NCBI RefSeq assembly: GCF_013607875.1
Contig: NZ_VDES01000001.1
Location: 1-64,000 of the forward strand
Source of the DNA: Blastomonas ursincola
GTDB taxonomy: Bacteria > Pseudomonadota > Alphaproteobacteria > Sphingomonadales > Sphingomonadaceae
Reading direction: 5' to 3'
Length of the DNA stretch: 64,000 bases
The notes under the pieces are model-generated. The model saw only the letters and a program-made list of their open reading frames with translations, searched no databases and was not told where the DNA came from. Both the position numbers and the translations under genes were made by a program. Positions 49,754 through 58,819 of the stretch are shown piece by piece (positions within the stretch are counted from its first letter, which is position 1; each line of letters starts with the position of its first letter).

Positions 49754-51160
49754 ATGTCACGCCGCAAACGCCTTTATGCGGGCCAGCGCGTCCGCGCCGT
49801 CCGCCGCCATTCGGGTCTCAACCAGGCCGCGATGGCCGAGGCATTGGGCATTTCGACCAGTTACCTCAGCCAGATCGAGAATGACGAGCGACCGATCACG
49901 CCGCAGGTGCTGACCCAGCTGTCGCGCCATTTCGCGTTCGAGCTGGAGGACGCGCCGGAGGGCGCGCCCTCGCTCAACTGGCAGAGCCTGCTCGACGATC
50001 CGGTGCTTGCCGGGGTCGAGGTCGATCCGGTGCGCTTCGCCCGCCTGCGCGACAGCCATCCGGAAATCGCGCATATCATCACCAATCTCTACCAGGGCTA
50101 TCGCCAGGCGGCAGAGCGTTCGGCGATGCTCGACGACAGCCTGGCGGCGACCGGCCAGCACAATGCGCGCCTGCCCTGGGAAGAGGTGCGAGACTGGTTT
50201 CATGAATCGGGCAATTATATCGATCAGCTCGACCGCAATGCAGAGGATATTGCCGAGGAGCTGGGCGACGAGCTCAATCCCGATGGCCTGATCGCGCGGC
50301 TGCACCGCGACCATGGCATTACGGTCAAGCCCTTGCGCGCCGCCGATCCCAATGCGCCGCTAAGCCAATATGATGCAGCGAGCCGGACGCTCTTTCTGGC
50401 CGAAGGCATCGCGCCGGAATCGCGCTATTTCATGCTCGCGCACCGGCTGATGGCGCACGAGATGCGCTTTGCCATCGCCATCCTCGCCGCCAATGCCAAG
50501 CTGAAAAGCGAGCAGGCGCAGAAGCTGGTCTCGGTGGGACTGGCCAATTATGCCGCCGGCGCCCTCGTCATGCCCTATGCGCGCTTCCGCGAGGCGGCGA
50601 TGGCGTGCCGGCACGATATCGACCAGCTCACGCACCGCTTCGGAGTGAGCTTCGAACAGGCCTGCCACCGGCTCTCGACGCTCCAGCGCCCTGGCGCGCG
50701 CGGGCTACCTGTCTTTTTCTGCCGCGTCGATATGGCGGGCAATATCACCAAGCGGCACAGCGCGACCCGGCTGCAGTTCGCACGCTTCGGCGGCGCGTGT
50801 CCGCTCTGGGTGGTGCATGAGGCCGCGGCGATCCCCGACCGCATCCTGGTGCAGATGGCCGAGACGCCCGATGGGCTACGCTATGTCTCGATGGCCAAGG
50901 GTCTGGTGAAGCCTTCGGGCAGCTATGGCCGCAAGCCGCGCCGCTATGCCGTCGCTTTGGGCTGCGAGGTCGAGCATGCGCGGCATTTCATCTATGCCGA
51001 CGGGCTCGATACCGCTGCCGCCGGGGCGGTGACCCCGATCGGCATCAGCTGCCGCACCTGCCCGCGCGACAATTGCGACCAGCGCGCCTTTCCGCCGACC
51101 GATCGCCCGCTGGTGATCGATCCCGACCGGCGCGGCATGGTGCCGTACCGGATCGGGTGA
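49754..51160 (+). CDS. Short-chain fatty acyl-CoA regulator (ScfR/PccR-like)
   Basis: 468 residues. An XRE-type HTH ([35 protein letters not shown]) at residues 10-45, then an ImmA/IrrE-like domain with [25 protein letters not shown], and a C-terminal DUF2083-type region with a Cys cluster ([17 protein letters not shown]). Family members sense acyl-CoA such as propionyl-CoA and control carboxylation genes. It is divergent from pccB, with the TTTGCAAA-type operator between. Start ATG 49754. Confidence 0.9.
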   Translation: MSRRKRLYAGQRVRAVRRHSGLNQAAMAEALGISTSYLSQIENDERPITPQVLTQLSRHFAFELEDAPEGAPSLNWQSLLDDPVLAGVEVDPVRFARLRDSHPEIAHIITNLYQGYRQAAERSAMLDDSLAATGQHNARLPWEEVRDWFHESGNYIDQLDRNAEDIAEELGDELNPDGLIARLHRDHGITVKPLRAADPNAPLSQYDAASRTLFLAEGIAPESRYFMLAHRLMAHEMRFAIAILAANAKLKSEQAQKLVSVGLANYAAGALVMPYARFREAAMACRHDIDQLTHRFGVSFEQACHRLSTLQRPGARGLPVFFCRVDMAGNITKRHSATRLQFARFGGACPLWVVHEAAAIPDRILVQMAETPDGLRYVSMAKGLVKPSGSYGRKPRRYAVALGCEVEHARHFIYADGLDTAAAGAVTPIGISCRTCPRDNCDQRAFPPTDRPLVIDPDRRGMVPYRIG

Positions 51161-51172
51161 CGATCAGCGCGC

Positions 51173-52519
51173 TTATTTCATCAGCACCAGTTCTTCGGCC
51201 ATGCTGGGGTGCAAGGCGACGGTATCGTCGAACGCCTGCTTGGTGAGCCCGGCCTTGACCGCGATCGCGGCAGCCTGAAGGATTTCCGGCGAATCCGGGC
51301 CGATCATGTGCAGGCCCAGGATCTTGCCCGAAGGTTCCTCGGTAATCATCTTGTAGAGGCCACGCTCGGCGCGGTGCGCAAAAACGTTGCGCATCGGGCG
51401 GAAATCGGCCGAATAGACGCGGATATTGCCATAGCGATTGCGCGCCTCGCCTTCGGTCAGCCCGACCGAGGCGATCGGCGGTTGCGAGAAGACGGCGGTG
51501 GGGATGCAATTGTAATCGACGGTCTTCGGCGTGCCGCCGAACACGGTGTCGGCAAACGCCTGGCCCTCGCGGATCGCCACCGGGGTCAGCTGCACCCGGT
51601 TCGTGACATCGCCCACCGCATAGATGCTGTCGCACGCGGTCTTGCTGTATTCGTCGACCGGGATCGCGCCCTGATCGTCGGTGGTGATGCCGACATGCTC
51701 GAGCCCCAGCCCCTCGACATTGGGCACGCGACCCGTCGCCATCATCACGATATCGGTGTTGATAGGGTCCTGCCCCTTGAGGAACACGTCGAGCGTGCCG
51801 TCCTCGCGCTTCTCGATCTTCTCGAACGGCGCCTTGAACTTGAACTCGATGCCCTTGGTCATCGAGATCTGCAGCAGCCGGTCGCGCAACGATTCATCAT
51901 AGCCACGCAGGATCGTGTCGCCGCGATTGACCACGGTGACGCGGGTGCCGAGCCCGTTGAGGATGCCGGCGAATTCGTTGGCGATATAGCCGCCGCCCGC
52001 GATCACCGCACGGCGCGGCAGCTCTTCCAGGTGGAACATCTCGTTCGAGGTCAGGCAATGTTCCGAGCCGGGGAATTCGGGCACATAGGGCCGCGCGCCG
52101 ACCGCGATCAGGATGTATTTCGCGCTGATCTCCTGCCCGCTAGCGAGCTTCACCCGGTGCGGCGCGATGATCGTCGCGCGTTCCTCGATGATGGTGACAT
52201 TGTGGTTGTTCAGCGTCGACTTGTACGCGGCGTTCAGCCGGTCGACATCGCCCAGCACGCGGTCGCGCAGGACCTGCCAGCTGAACTTCGTCCCCTCGAT
52301 CTCCCAGCCGTAATTCTGCGCGTCTTCCAGATCCTCGGCAAAATGCGATCCGAAGACGAGCAGCTTCTTGGGCACGCAGCCGCGGATGACGCAGGTGCCG
52401 CCGACGCGATATTCCTCAGCCACCGCGACCTTGGCACCGTAGGACGAAGCGATGCGTGAGGCGCGCACCCCGCCCGAGCCTGCTCCGATGACGAACAGGT
52501 CGTAATCATAATCACTCAT
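51173..52519 (-). CDS. gor: Glutathione-disulfide reductase
   Basis: 448 residues. FAD domain GAGSGGVRASRIAS, redox disulphide in GGTCVIRGCVPKKL, NAD(P) domain VIAGGGYIANEFAGIL with the Arg that fits NADPH, FAD-binding IYAVGDVTNRVQLTPVA, and C-terminal base ALHPSMAEEL (His). It reduces oxidised glutathione with NADPH. Start ATG 52519 (MSDYDYDLFVIGAG). Next upstream is pgi, 35 bases away, which could share a transcript. Confidence 0.92.
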   Translation of the reverse strand: MSDYDYDLFVIGAGSGGVRASRIASSYGAKVAVAEEYRVGGTCVIRGCVPKKLLVFGSHFAEDLEDAQNYGWEIEGTKFSWQVLRDRVLGDVDRLNAAYKSTLNNHNVTIIEERATIIAPHRVKLASGQEISAKYILIAVGARPYVPEFPGSEHCLTSNEMFHLEELPRRAVIAGGGYIANEFAGILNGLGTRVTVVNRGDTILRGYDESLRDRLLQISMTKGIEFKFKAPFEKIEKREDGTLDVFLKGQDPINTDIVMMATGRVPNVEGLGLEHVGITTDDQGAIPVDEYSKTACDSIYAVGDVTNRVQLTPVAIREGQAFADTVFGGTPKTVDYNCIPTAVFSQPPIASVGLTEGEARNRYGNIRVYSADFRPMRNVFAHRAERGLYKMITEEPSGKILGLHMIGPDSPEILQAAAIAVKAGLTKQAFDDTVALHPSMAEELVLMK

Positions 52520-52553
52520 CGAAAAACTCCTGGGAATTCGGTCAATCGGCCCC

Positions 52554-54074
52554 TCAGAGACCCGCCGCCTCGATCAGCGCAACGGTCGAAGGGTCGAAAT
52601 CGCCGGACTGGCGGTTGCCCATGGATTTGGCGATTTCCTTGCCCAGTTCAACACCGAACTGGTCAAAAGGATTGATCCCCAGCAGCATCGCATTGGCAAA
52701 GGTACGGTGCTCGTAGAACGCGATCAGCGCACCCAGGCTCTGCGGATCGACATTGTCGAGCAGGATCGTCATCGACGGGCGGTCGCCGGGATAGCTGCGC
52801 TGCGGGTCGTCGCTCGCCTTGCCCTGCATCAGCGCAGCGCCCTGTGCGAAGCAGTTGGTCAGCAGCGCGCGGTGATGCGCCTCGTCGAATTCATGTGCGC
52901 TGAGGCGCGAGGCGATGAACTCGACCGGCACCAGATGCGTGCCCTGGTGCAGCAGCTGGAACACCGCGTGCTGCGCATCGGTGCCGACCCCGCCCCAGGT
53001 GATCGGCGCGCTCGCCCGCCCGAGCGGCGATCCGTCGCGGCGCACGCCCTTGCCGTTGCTCTCCATCTCGAGCTGCTGGAGATAGTCGGGCAGCAGCCGC
53101 AGCCGCTCGTCATAGGCGAAGACCGCGCGCGTCTGGCAGGTGCGGACCTGCGCGTAGTAAAGATCAACGAAAGCCGCAAGCACGGGCATGTTGGCGGCGA
53201 GCGGCGCGGTGGCGAAATGCCGGTCCATCGCCAGTGCCCCAGCGCGGAACTCGGCAAAGCCGTGATTGCCCAGCGCCATCGCAACGGGAAAGCCGATGCT
53301 CGACCAGACCGAATAGCGCCCGCCCACCGTTTCGGAAAAGGGCAGGATGCGCGTTTCGTCGATGCCGAACTCCATCGCCTTTTCGGGCGCGGCGGTCAGT
53401 GCGACGAGCTGGCCATAAGGGTCTTCCACGCCGCCGCCACGCAACCAGTCGATCGCGCTCTCCGCATTCATCAACGTCTCGGTGGTGGTGAAAGTCTTGG
53501 ATGCGATCGCGACCAAAGTCTTGGTCGGATCGAACTTGTCCACCGCCTCGGACAGCGCCTCGCCATCGACATTGGCAACGACGGCGACATCATAACGGTC
53601 GCTGTCGCGGCACAAAGCATCGATGATCAGCTTGGGCCCCAGCGCCGAACCGCCGATGCCGATATGCAGCACGTGCTTGATTTCGCCGAACACGCCCTGG
53701 TCGATCGCTTCGACCAAAGCCGCCATGCGCTCGTGCAGCCGCTGGGCGTTCTCGACCGAATCCTCGGCCCCCATGCCGCGCTCGGCCGGATGTTCAGCAG
53801 CACGGTCCTCGCTGGTGTTGATCTTGGCGCCGGCGAGCAGCTGGTCGCGCATGCCGGCCAGATGCATCGCTGCGGACAGTTCCTCGAACTTCGCGATCAG
53901 CGCGGCGTCGAGATGCGTCTTGGCAAAATCGAACAGGATGTCAGTCCCCGCGAGCGGAATACGGTGCGACAGGCGTGAAACCCGCGCGGCATCATCGGCA
54001 AACAGCGTGGCCAGGGTCGGGCGCGGCATTTCTGCAATCGATTGCCAAATGGCATCGGCTTGGACGGACATCAT
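52554..54074 (-). CDS. pgi: Glucose-6-phosphate isomerase
   Basis: 506 residues. Signatures: GIGGSALGPKLIIDAL, SKTFTTTETLMNAESA and the C-terminal GKEIAKSM, with EFDEAHHRALLTNCFAQGAALM and the catalytic Glu/His region (FDQFGVELGK). It interconverts glucose-6-phosphate and fructose-6-phosphate. Start at ATG 54074 or 54071. It is divergent from lepB. Confidence 0.94.
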   Translation of the reverse strand: MMSVQADAIWQSIAEMPRPTLATLFADDAARVSRLSHRIPLAGTDILFDFAKTHLDAALIAKFEELSAAMHLAGMRDQLLAGAKINTSEDRAAEHPAERGMGAEDSVENAQRLHERMAALVEAIDQGVFGEIKHVLHIGIGGSALGPKLIIDALCRDSDRYDVAVVANVDGEALSEAVDKFDPTKTLVAIASKTFTTTETLMNAESAIDWLRGGGVEDPYGQLVALTAAPEKAMEFGIDETRILPFSETVGGRYSVWSSIGFPVAMALGNHGFAEFRAGALAMDRHFATAPLAANMPVLAAFVDLYYAQVRTCQTRAVFAYDERLRLLPDYLQQLEMESNGKGVRRDGSPLGRASAPITWGGVGTDAQHAVFQLLHQGTHLVPVEFIASRLSAHEFDEAHHRALLTNCFAQGAALMQGKASDDPQRSYPGDRPSMTILLDNVDPQSLGALIAFYEHRTFANAMLLGINPFDQFGVELGKEIAKSMGNRQSGDFDPSTVALIEAAGL

Positions 54075-54194
54075 GTACCTTTCAGGCTGGGGGCGCTGGG
54101 GCGGGGTTTAGCGGGCCGATCCCGGCTTGGCGAGAGGCTTTGCCCGCTCGCGATGGGACTTGACGCCGCATTGCGCGGTCATCAAAGGGGAAAA

Positions 54195-55007
54195 ATGACC
54201 GAAACCGCCGCCACATCGCCCAAGCCCAAGTCGGAAACGGCGGACTTTCTGCAATTTCTGGTCAAGCTCGCGATCTTCTTCTTCATTCTGCGCAGCTTCA
54301 TCGTCTCACCGTTCAATATTCCGTCGGAATCGATGCAGCCGCGGCTGGTGGTCGGCGACTATCTGCTGGTGTCGAAATGGTCCTACGGCTATTCGCGCTA
54401 CAGCCTGCCGTTCAACCTGCCCTTGATCCCTGGCCGCATCTTCGCCAGCCAGCCCGAGCGCGGCGACGTGGTGGTCTTCAAGGCCCCGCCGGGCGCCAGC
54501 GCGGATTATATCAAGCGCGTGATCGGCCTGCCCGGCGATACCATCCAGATGCGCGATGGCGTGGTGTGGCTGAACGGCAAGCCGATTCCGAAGAAGCGTA
54601 TTTCCGATTTCGTCATCCCGGTTTCGCCCAACACGCGCTGCTATGATCGCAGCTTCGAGCTGCCCCGGCCCGATGGCAGCGCGGTGTGCAGCTATCCGCG
54701 CTTCCAGGAAACGCTTCCCAACGGCAAGACCTACAATGTGCTCGATCTGATCGACGCGCCGCGCGACACCACCGAGGCGATCATCGTGCCCGAGGGGCAC
54801 ATGTTCCTGATGGGCGACAATCGCGACAACAGCCTCGACAGCCGTTTTCCCGCCGTCGAAGGCCAGGGCATCGGCATCGTGCCGCAGAAATATCTCGTCG
54901 GCCGCGCACTGGTCACGGTGTTCTCGACCGACGGTTCGGCCAGTTGGTTCCTGCCCTGGACCTGGTTCTCTGCCGCGCGCTGGGACCGCATCGGGGAAGG
55001 CTTTTGA
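54195..55007 (+). CDS. lepB: Signal peptidase I
   Basis: 270 residues. One N-terminal membrane helix (FLVKLAIFFFILRSFIVSPF), catalytic Ser46 in PSESMQP, general-base Lys107 in DYIKRVIGLPGD, and boxes D/E GHMFLMGDNRDNSLDSRF. It removes signal peptides on the outer face of the inner membrane. AAAGGGG close upstream fixes ATG 54195. lepB-rnc-era form an operon with overlapping stops and starts. Confidence 0.94.
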   Translation: MTETAATSPKPKSETADFLQFLVKLAIFFFILRSFIVSPFNIPSESMQPRLVVGDYLLVSKWSYGYSRYSLPFNLPLIPGRIFASQPERGDVVVFKAPPGASADYIKRVIGLPGDTIQMRDGVVWLNGKPIPKKRISDFVIPVSPNTRCYDRSFELPRPDGSAVCSYPRFQETLPNGKTYNVLDLIDAPRDTTEAIIVPEGHMFLMGDNRDNSLDSRFPAVEGQGIGIVPQKYLVGRALVTVFSTDGSASWFLPWTWFSAARWDRIGEGF

Positions 55008-55678
55008 GCGCTGAGCCCGACCTTGCGGCGCTGCTGCCCATCCTCGATTACAAGCCGCGCCAGCCTGCCCTGTTCGTCCAGGCGCTGACCCATGGCAGTA
55101 CCGGGATAACGCCCGATTATCAGCGGCTCGAGTTTCTGGGCGATCGTGTCCTGGGAATGGTGATCGCGGAACTGCTCTACACGCGCTTCCCCAAGGCGGC
55201 GGAGGGACAGATGTCGGCCTTTCTCAACCGGCTGGTCTCGCGCGAGAGCTGCGCGCAGATTGCCCGCGCGTGCAACCTCGGCCCGCTGATCCGGCTGGGC
55301 AAGCAGGCGCGCGACGATGGCGGCGCAGGCAGCACCAACATCCTGGGCGATGTGGTCGAGGCGCTGATCGGCGCGCTCTATATCGATGGGGGGCTGGAGA
55401 CGGCGCGCCGCTTTGTCGAACGACACTGGGCCGACCGACTGAGCGCGATCAGCGAAGCCCCCCGCCACCCCAAGTCGGAGCTCCAGGAATGGGCCGCCGC
55501 GCGCAACCGCAAGACCCCGGTCTATACGCTGTTGCGCAAGTCGGGGCCTGACCATGATCTGCGCTTCACCGTGCAGGTCGAGATCAAGGGTCTGGGCATC
55601 GCTGAGGCAACCGGTACCAGCAAGCAGGAGGCCGAGACGCTGGCCGCAAAACAGTTTCTCGCGGAGCATGGACGATGA
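55004..55678 (+). CDS. rnc: Ribonuclease III
   Basis: 224 residues starting with TTG at 55004, which overlaps the lepB stop (TTTTGA). RNase III signature LEFLGDRVLGMVI and metal site NILGDVVEALIGALYIDGG; a double-stranded RNA-binding domain ends the protein (PKSELQEWAA ... GTSKQEAETLAAKQFL). It processes rRNA precursors and other double-stranded RNA. The rare start and overlap with lepB and era suggest coupled translation. Confidence 0.93.
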   Translation: MSAEPDLAALLPILDYKPRQPALFVQALTHGSTGITPDYQRLEFLGDRVLGMVIAELLYTRFPKAAEGQMSAFLNRLVSRESCAQIARACNLGPLIRLGKQARDDGGAGSTNILGDVVEALIGALYIDGGLETARRFVERHWADRLSAISEAPRHPKSELQEWAAARNRKTPVYTLLRKSGPDHDLRFTVQVEIKGLGIAEATGTSKQEAETLAAKQFLAEHGR

Positions 55679-56583
55679 ACGAAGATACCAACCCCACCCG
55701 CTGCGGCCTGGTCGCCGTGCTCGGCGCACCCAATGCCGGCAAGTCCACCCTGGTCAATCAGCTGGTCGGCCAGAAGGTCGCGATCACCAGCCCCAAGGCG
55801 CAGACCACGCGCACCCGGCTGCTCGGCATCGCGCTGGCAGGCCCGGCGCAGATCATGCTGGTCGATACGCCCGGAATTTTCGATCCCGATCGCCGCTTCG
55901 ATCGCGCGATGGTCAATGCAGCCTGGGAGGGATCGGACGGCGCGGATGTCATTGCGCTGGTCGTCGATGCCAAGGCCAAGCGATCCGACCGGCTCGAACG
56001 GCTGGTCGAACAGGTCGCGATGCGGCCCGAACGCAAGATCCTGGTGCTCAACAAGGTCGATATCGCCGCCAAGGACAAGCTTCTCGTCCAGGCGCAGCAT
56101 CTGCACGCGGCGGGCGGGTTTGACGAGGTGTTCTTCATCAGCGCGCTGACCGGCGACGGCGTCGAGGAACTCAAGGCCTGGCTCGCCGCCGCGATGCCCG
56201 AAGGCCAGTGGCATTTCCCCGAGGATCAGGTTTCCGACGCGAGCGAGCGCCTGCTCGCCACCGAGATTACGCGCGAGCAGCTGTTCAACCAGCTCCACGC
56301 CGAGCTGCCTTATGCCAGCGCGGTGGTCCCCGAAAAATATATCACCCGCAAGGACGGCTCGATCGAGATCCACCAGCAGATCCTCGTCGCGCGCGACACC
56401 CAGCGGGCCATCGTGCTCGGCAAGGGCGGCGCCCGGATCAAGGAAATCGGCGAGAAGGCGCGCGCCGAGCTGTCGCGCGTGCTCGGTGTTCCCGTCCATC
56501 TGTACCTGCACGTCAAGGTGCAGGAAGGCTGGGACGAGGACCGCGAGATCTACGAGACCATCGGCCTGGGCTGGGTGAAGTAA
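55675..56583 (+). CDS. era: GTPase Era
   Basis: 302 residues. G1 GAPNAGKST, G2 TTRTRLLG, G3 VDTPGIFDP, G4 NKVD, and a C-terminal KH domain with LGKGGARIKEIGEKAR. It binds 16S rRNA and assists 30S maturation. ATG 55675 overlaps the rnc TGA (ATGA), so lepB-rnc-era are one operon as in many bacteria. Confidence 0.95.
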   Translation: MNEDTNPTRCGLVAVLGAPNAGKSTLVNQLVGQKVAITSPKAQTTRTRLLGIALAGPAQIMLVDTPGIFDPDRRFDRAMVNAAWEGSDGADVIALVVDAKAKRSDRLERLVEQVAMRPERKILVLNKVDIAAKDKLLVQAQHLHAAGGFDEVFFISALTGDGVEELKAWLAAAMPEGQWHFPEDQVSDASERLLATEITREQLFNQLHAELPYASAVVPEKYITRKDGSIEIHQQILVARDTQRAIVLGKGGARIKEIGEKARAELSRVLGVPVHLYLHVKVQEGWDEDREIYETIGLGWVK

Positions 56584-56629
56584 CCAAAGCTATGCGTTAG
56601 CCGCCCGAATCCCTATCTGGGATGGCATC

Positions 56630-58795
56630 ATGACTCGCGTCCGCGTTCTCCTGTTCAACTCGGCGGTCGGCCCGTTCGACTATAGCGTGCCGCAGGGCAT
56701 GGACCTGCCCGTCGGCAGCGTCGTGCAGGTGCCACTGGGGCCACGCCGGATCGACGGAATCGTCTGGGATGCGGGCGCTTTCGGCGCGGAGGAGATCGAG
56801 GCGAGCCGCTTGCGCCCGGTGCTGGCGCGTTACGACATGCCACCATTGTCGCAGGCGCTGCGCCGCCTGATCGAATGGACTGCGGATTATTATCTCGCCA
56901 GCCCCGCCGCGGTCGCGCGCATGGCGCTGCCCAGCGGATCGCTGCTCGGGCCAGGGCGATCGATCACCGAATATCGGCTGACCGGCGAGCCCCCTGCCCG
57001 CATGACGCCGCAGCGTCAGCAGGTCTATGACAGGCTGGCCGGAGAGCAGGCGACGGTGCGCGAACTCGCGGCGCTGGCGGAGGTGTCCGAAGGAGTGATC
57101 CGCTCGCTGGTGACCTCGGGCGCGTTCGAGGCGATGGAGGTGCCGACCGACCGGCCCTGGCCGCGCCCCGATCCCGCCCATATCACCCCCGCGCTCAACG
57201 ACGAGCAGCAGGAGGCTGCCGACCGGCTGGCTGAGGCGGTCCGTGCTGCCGAACCCATGCCGTTCCTGCTCGATGGCGTCACCGGATCGGGCAAGACCGA
57301 GGTCTATTTCGAAGCGGTGGCCGAGGCGCTGCGCAAGGGCAGGCAGACGCTGTTGCTGCTGCCCGAGATCGCGCTGACCCAGCCCTTCCTCACCCGCATC
57401 GAGGCGCGCTTCGGCGCCGCGCCGGTGCCCTGGCATTCTGGCCTCAAGCAGACCGAGCGGCGGCGCGCGTGGAATGCGATCATTTCGGGCCAGGCGAAGA
57501 TCGTCGTCGGCGCACGTTCCGCGCTGTTCCTGCCCTATGCGAATCTTGGCGTCATCATCGTCGACGAGGCGCACGAGACCAGCTTCAAGCAGGAGGATGG
57601 CGTGCGCTACAATGCGCGCGATGTCGCGGTGATGCGCGGGCGGTTCGAGGGCTGCCCCGTGGTGCTATCGAGCGCGACACCCGCGCTCGAAAGCCGGGTC
57701 ATGGCCGAGGCGGGACGCTATGAGCCGCTCACGCTCACGCACCGCTATGGCGGCGCGCAGCTGCCGCGCATCGGCCTGATCGACCTGACGCAGAACCCGC
57801 CGCCCCGCAACCAGTGGATCGCGCCGCCGCTGCTGGAAGCGATGCAGGAACGGCTGGCGCGTGGCGAACAGTCGCTGCTGTTCCTCAACCGGCGCGGCTA
57901 TGCCCCGCTGACGCTGTGCCGTCATTGCGGCCACCGGTTCAAATGCCCCAATTGCAGCGCCTGGATGGTCGACCACCGGCTGTCCGGAAGGCTGGCCTGC
58001 CATCATTGCGGCCATGCCGAGCCTTCGCCCAGCGCATGTCCCGAATGCGGCGAGACCGATTGCCTGGTAGCTTGCGGCCCTGGCGTCGAGCGGATCGCCG
58101 ACGAGGTCGCCGCGCTGATGCCCGAGGCGCGCCGCGCGATCGTCACCTCGGACACCATCTGGTCGCCCGAAAAAGCGGCAGAGTTCGTCGCGCAGGTGGA
58201 GGCAAGAGCGATCGACGTCATCATCGGCACCCAGCTGGTCACCAAGGGCTATCACTTCCCCGACCTGACATTGGTCGGGGTGATCGATGCGGACATCGGC
58301 CTGGAGGGCGGCGATCTGCGCGCGGGCGAGCGCACCTTCCAGCAGATCGCGCAGGTGGCCGGCCGCGCGGGCCGTGCCGCCAAGCCGGGCGAGGTGTTCA
58401 TTCAGACGCGCCACCCCGAGGCGCCGGTGATCGACGCGCTGGTCCAGGGCGATCGCGAGGCCTTTTATGCCGCCGAAACCCAGGCACGGCGCGACGCCAA
58501 CGTGCCGCCCTTCGGCAGGCTGGCTGCGATCATCATCTCGTCCGAGGACCATGCCGAGGCGCACGAGGCCGCGCGCCAGGCGGGCGCGGTCGCGCCCGAG
58601 CTCGATGGCTTTGCCGTCTATGGCCCCGCCCCTGCCCCCCTGTCGCTGCTGCGCGGTCGGCATCGCTTCCGATTGCTGGTGCACGCCCGGCGCAATGTCG
58701 AGATGCAGCGCATCATCCGCGAATGGCTGCAGCCTATGCGCTGGGCACCGGGCGTTCGCGTCGCGGTCGATGTCGATCCCTATAGCTTTGTCTGA
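56630..58795 (+). CDS. priA: Primosomal protein N' (replication restart helicase PriA)
   Basis: 721 residues. N-terminal 3'-BD and winged-helix parts (FDYSVPQGMDLPVGSVVQVPLG), Walker A GVTGSGKTEVYFEAV, DEAH box VIIVDEAHETSFKQEDG, zinc-binding CRHCGHRFKCPNC and CHHCGH/CPECGETDC clusters in the helicase domain, and the motif VAGRAGRA. It restarts stalled replication forks. GGGATGGCATC upstream of ATG 56630; 46 bases after era. Confidence 0.95.
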   Translation: MTRVRVLLFNSAVGPFDYSVPQGMDLPVGSVVQVPLGPRRIDGIVWDAGAFGAEEIEASRLRPVLARYDMPPLSQALRRLIEWTADYYLASPAAVARMALPSGSLLGPGRSITEYRLTGEPPARMTPQRQQVYDRLAGEQATVRELAALAEVSEGVIRSLVTSGAFEAMEVPTDRPWPRPDPAHITPALNDEQQEAADRLAEAVRAAEPMPFLLDGVTGSGKTEVYFEAVAEALRKGRQTLLLLPEIALTQPFLTRIEARFGAAPVPWHSGLKQTERRRAWNAIISGQAKIVVGARSALFLPYANLGVIIVDEAHETSFKQEDGVRYNARDVAVMRGRFEGCPVVLSSATPALESRVMAEAGRYEPLTLTHRYGGAQLPRIGLIDLTQNPPPRNQWIAPPLLEAMQERLARGEQSLLFLNRRGYAPLTLCRHCGHRFKCPNCSAWMVDHRLSGRLACHHCGHAEPSPSACPECGETDCLVACGPGVERIADEVAALMPEARRAIVTSDTIWSPEKAAEFVAQVEARAIDVIIGTQLVTKGYHFPDLTLVGVIDADIGLEGGDLRAGERTFQQIAQVAGRAGRAAKPGEVFIQTRHPEAPVIDALVQGDREAFYAAETQARRDANVPPFGRLAAIIISSEDHAEAHEAARQAGAVAPELDGFAVYGPAPAPLSLLRGRHRFRLLVHARRNVEMQRIIREWLQPMRWAPGVRVAVDVDPYSFV

Positions 58796-58819
58796 CGGCA
58801 GCGCTATGAGCTTCTCCTC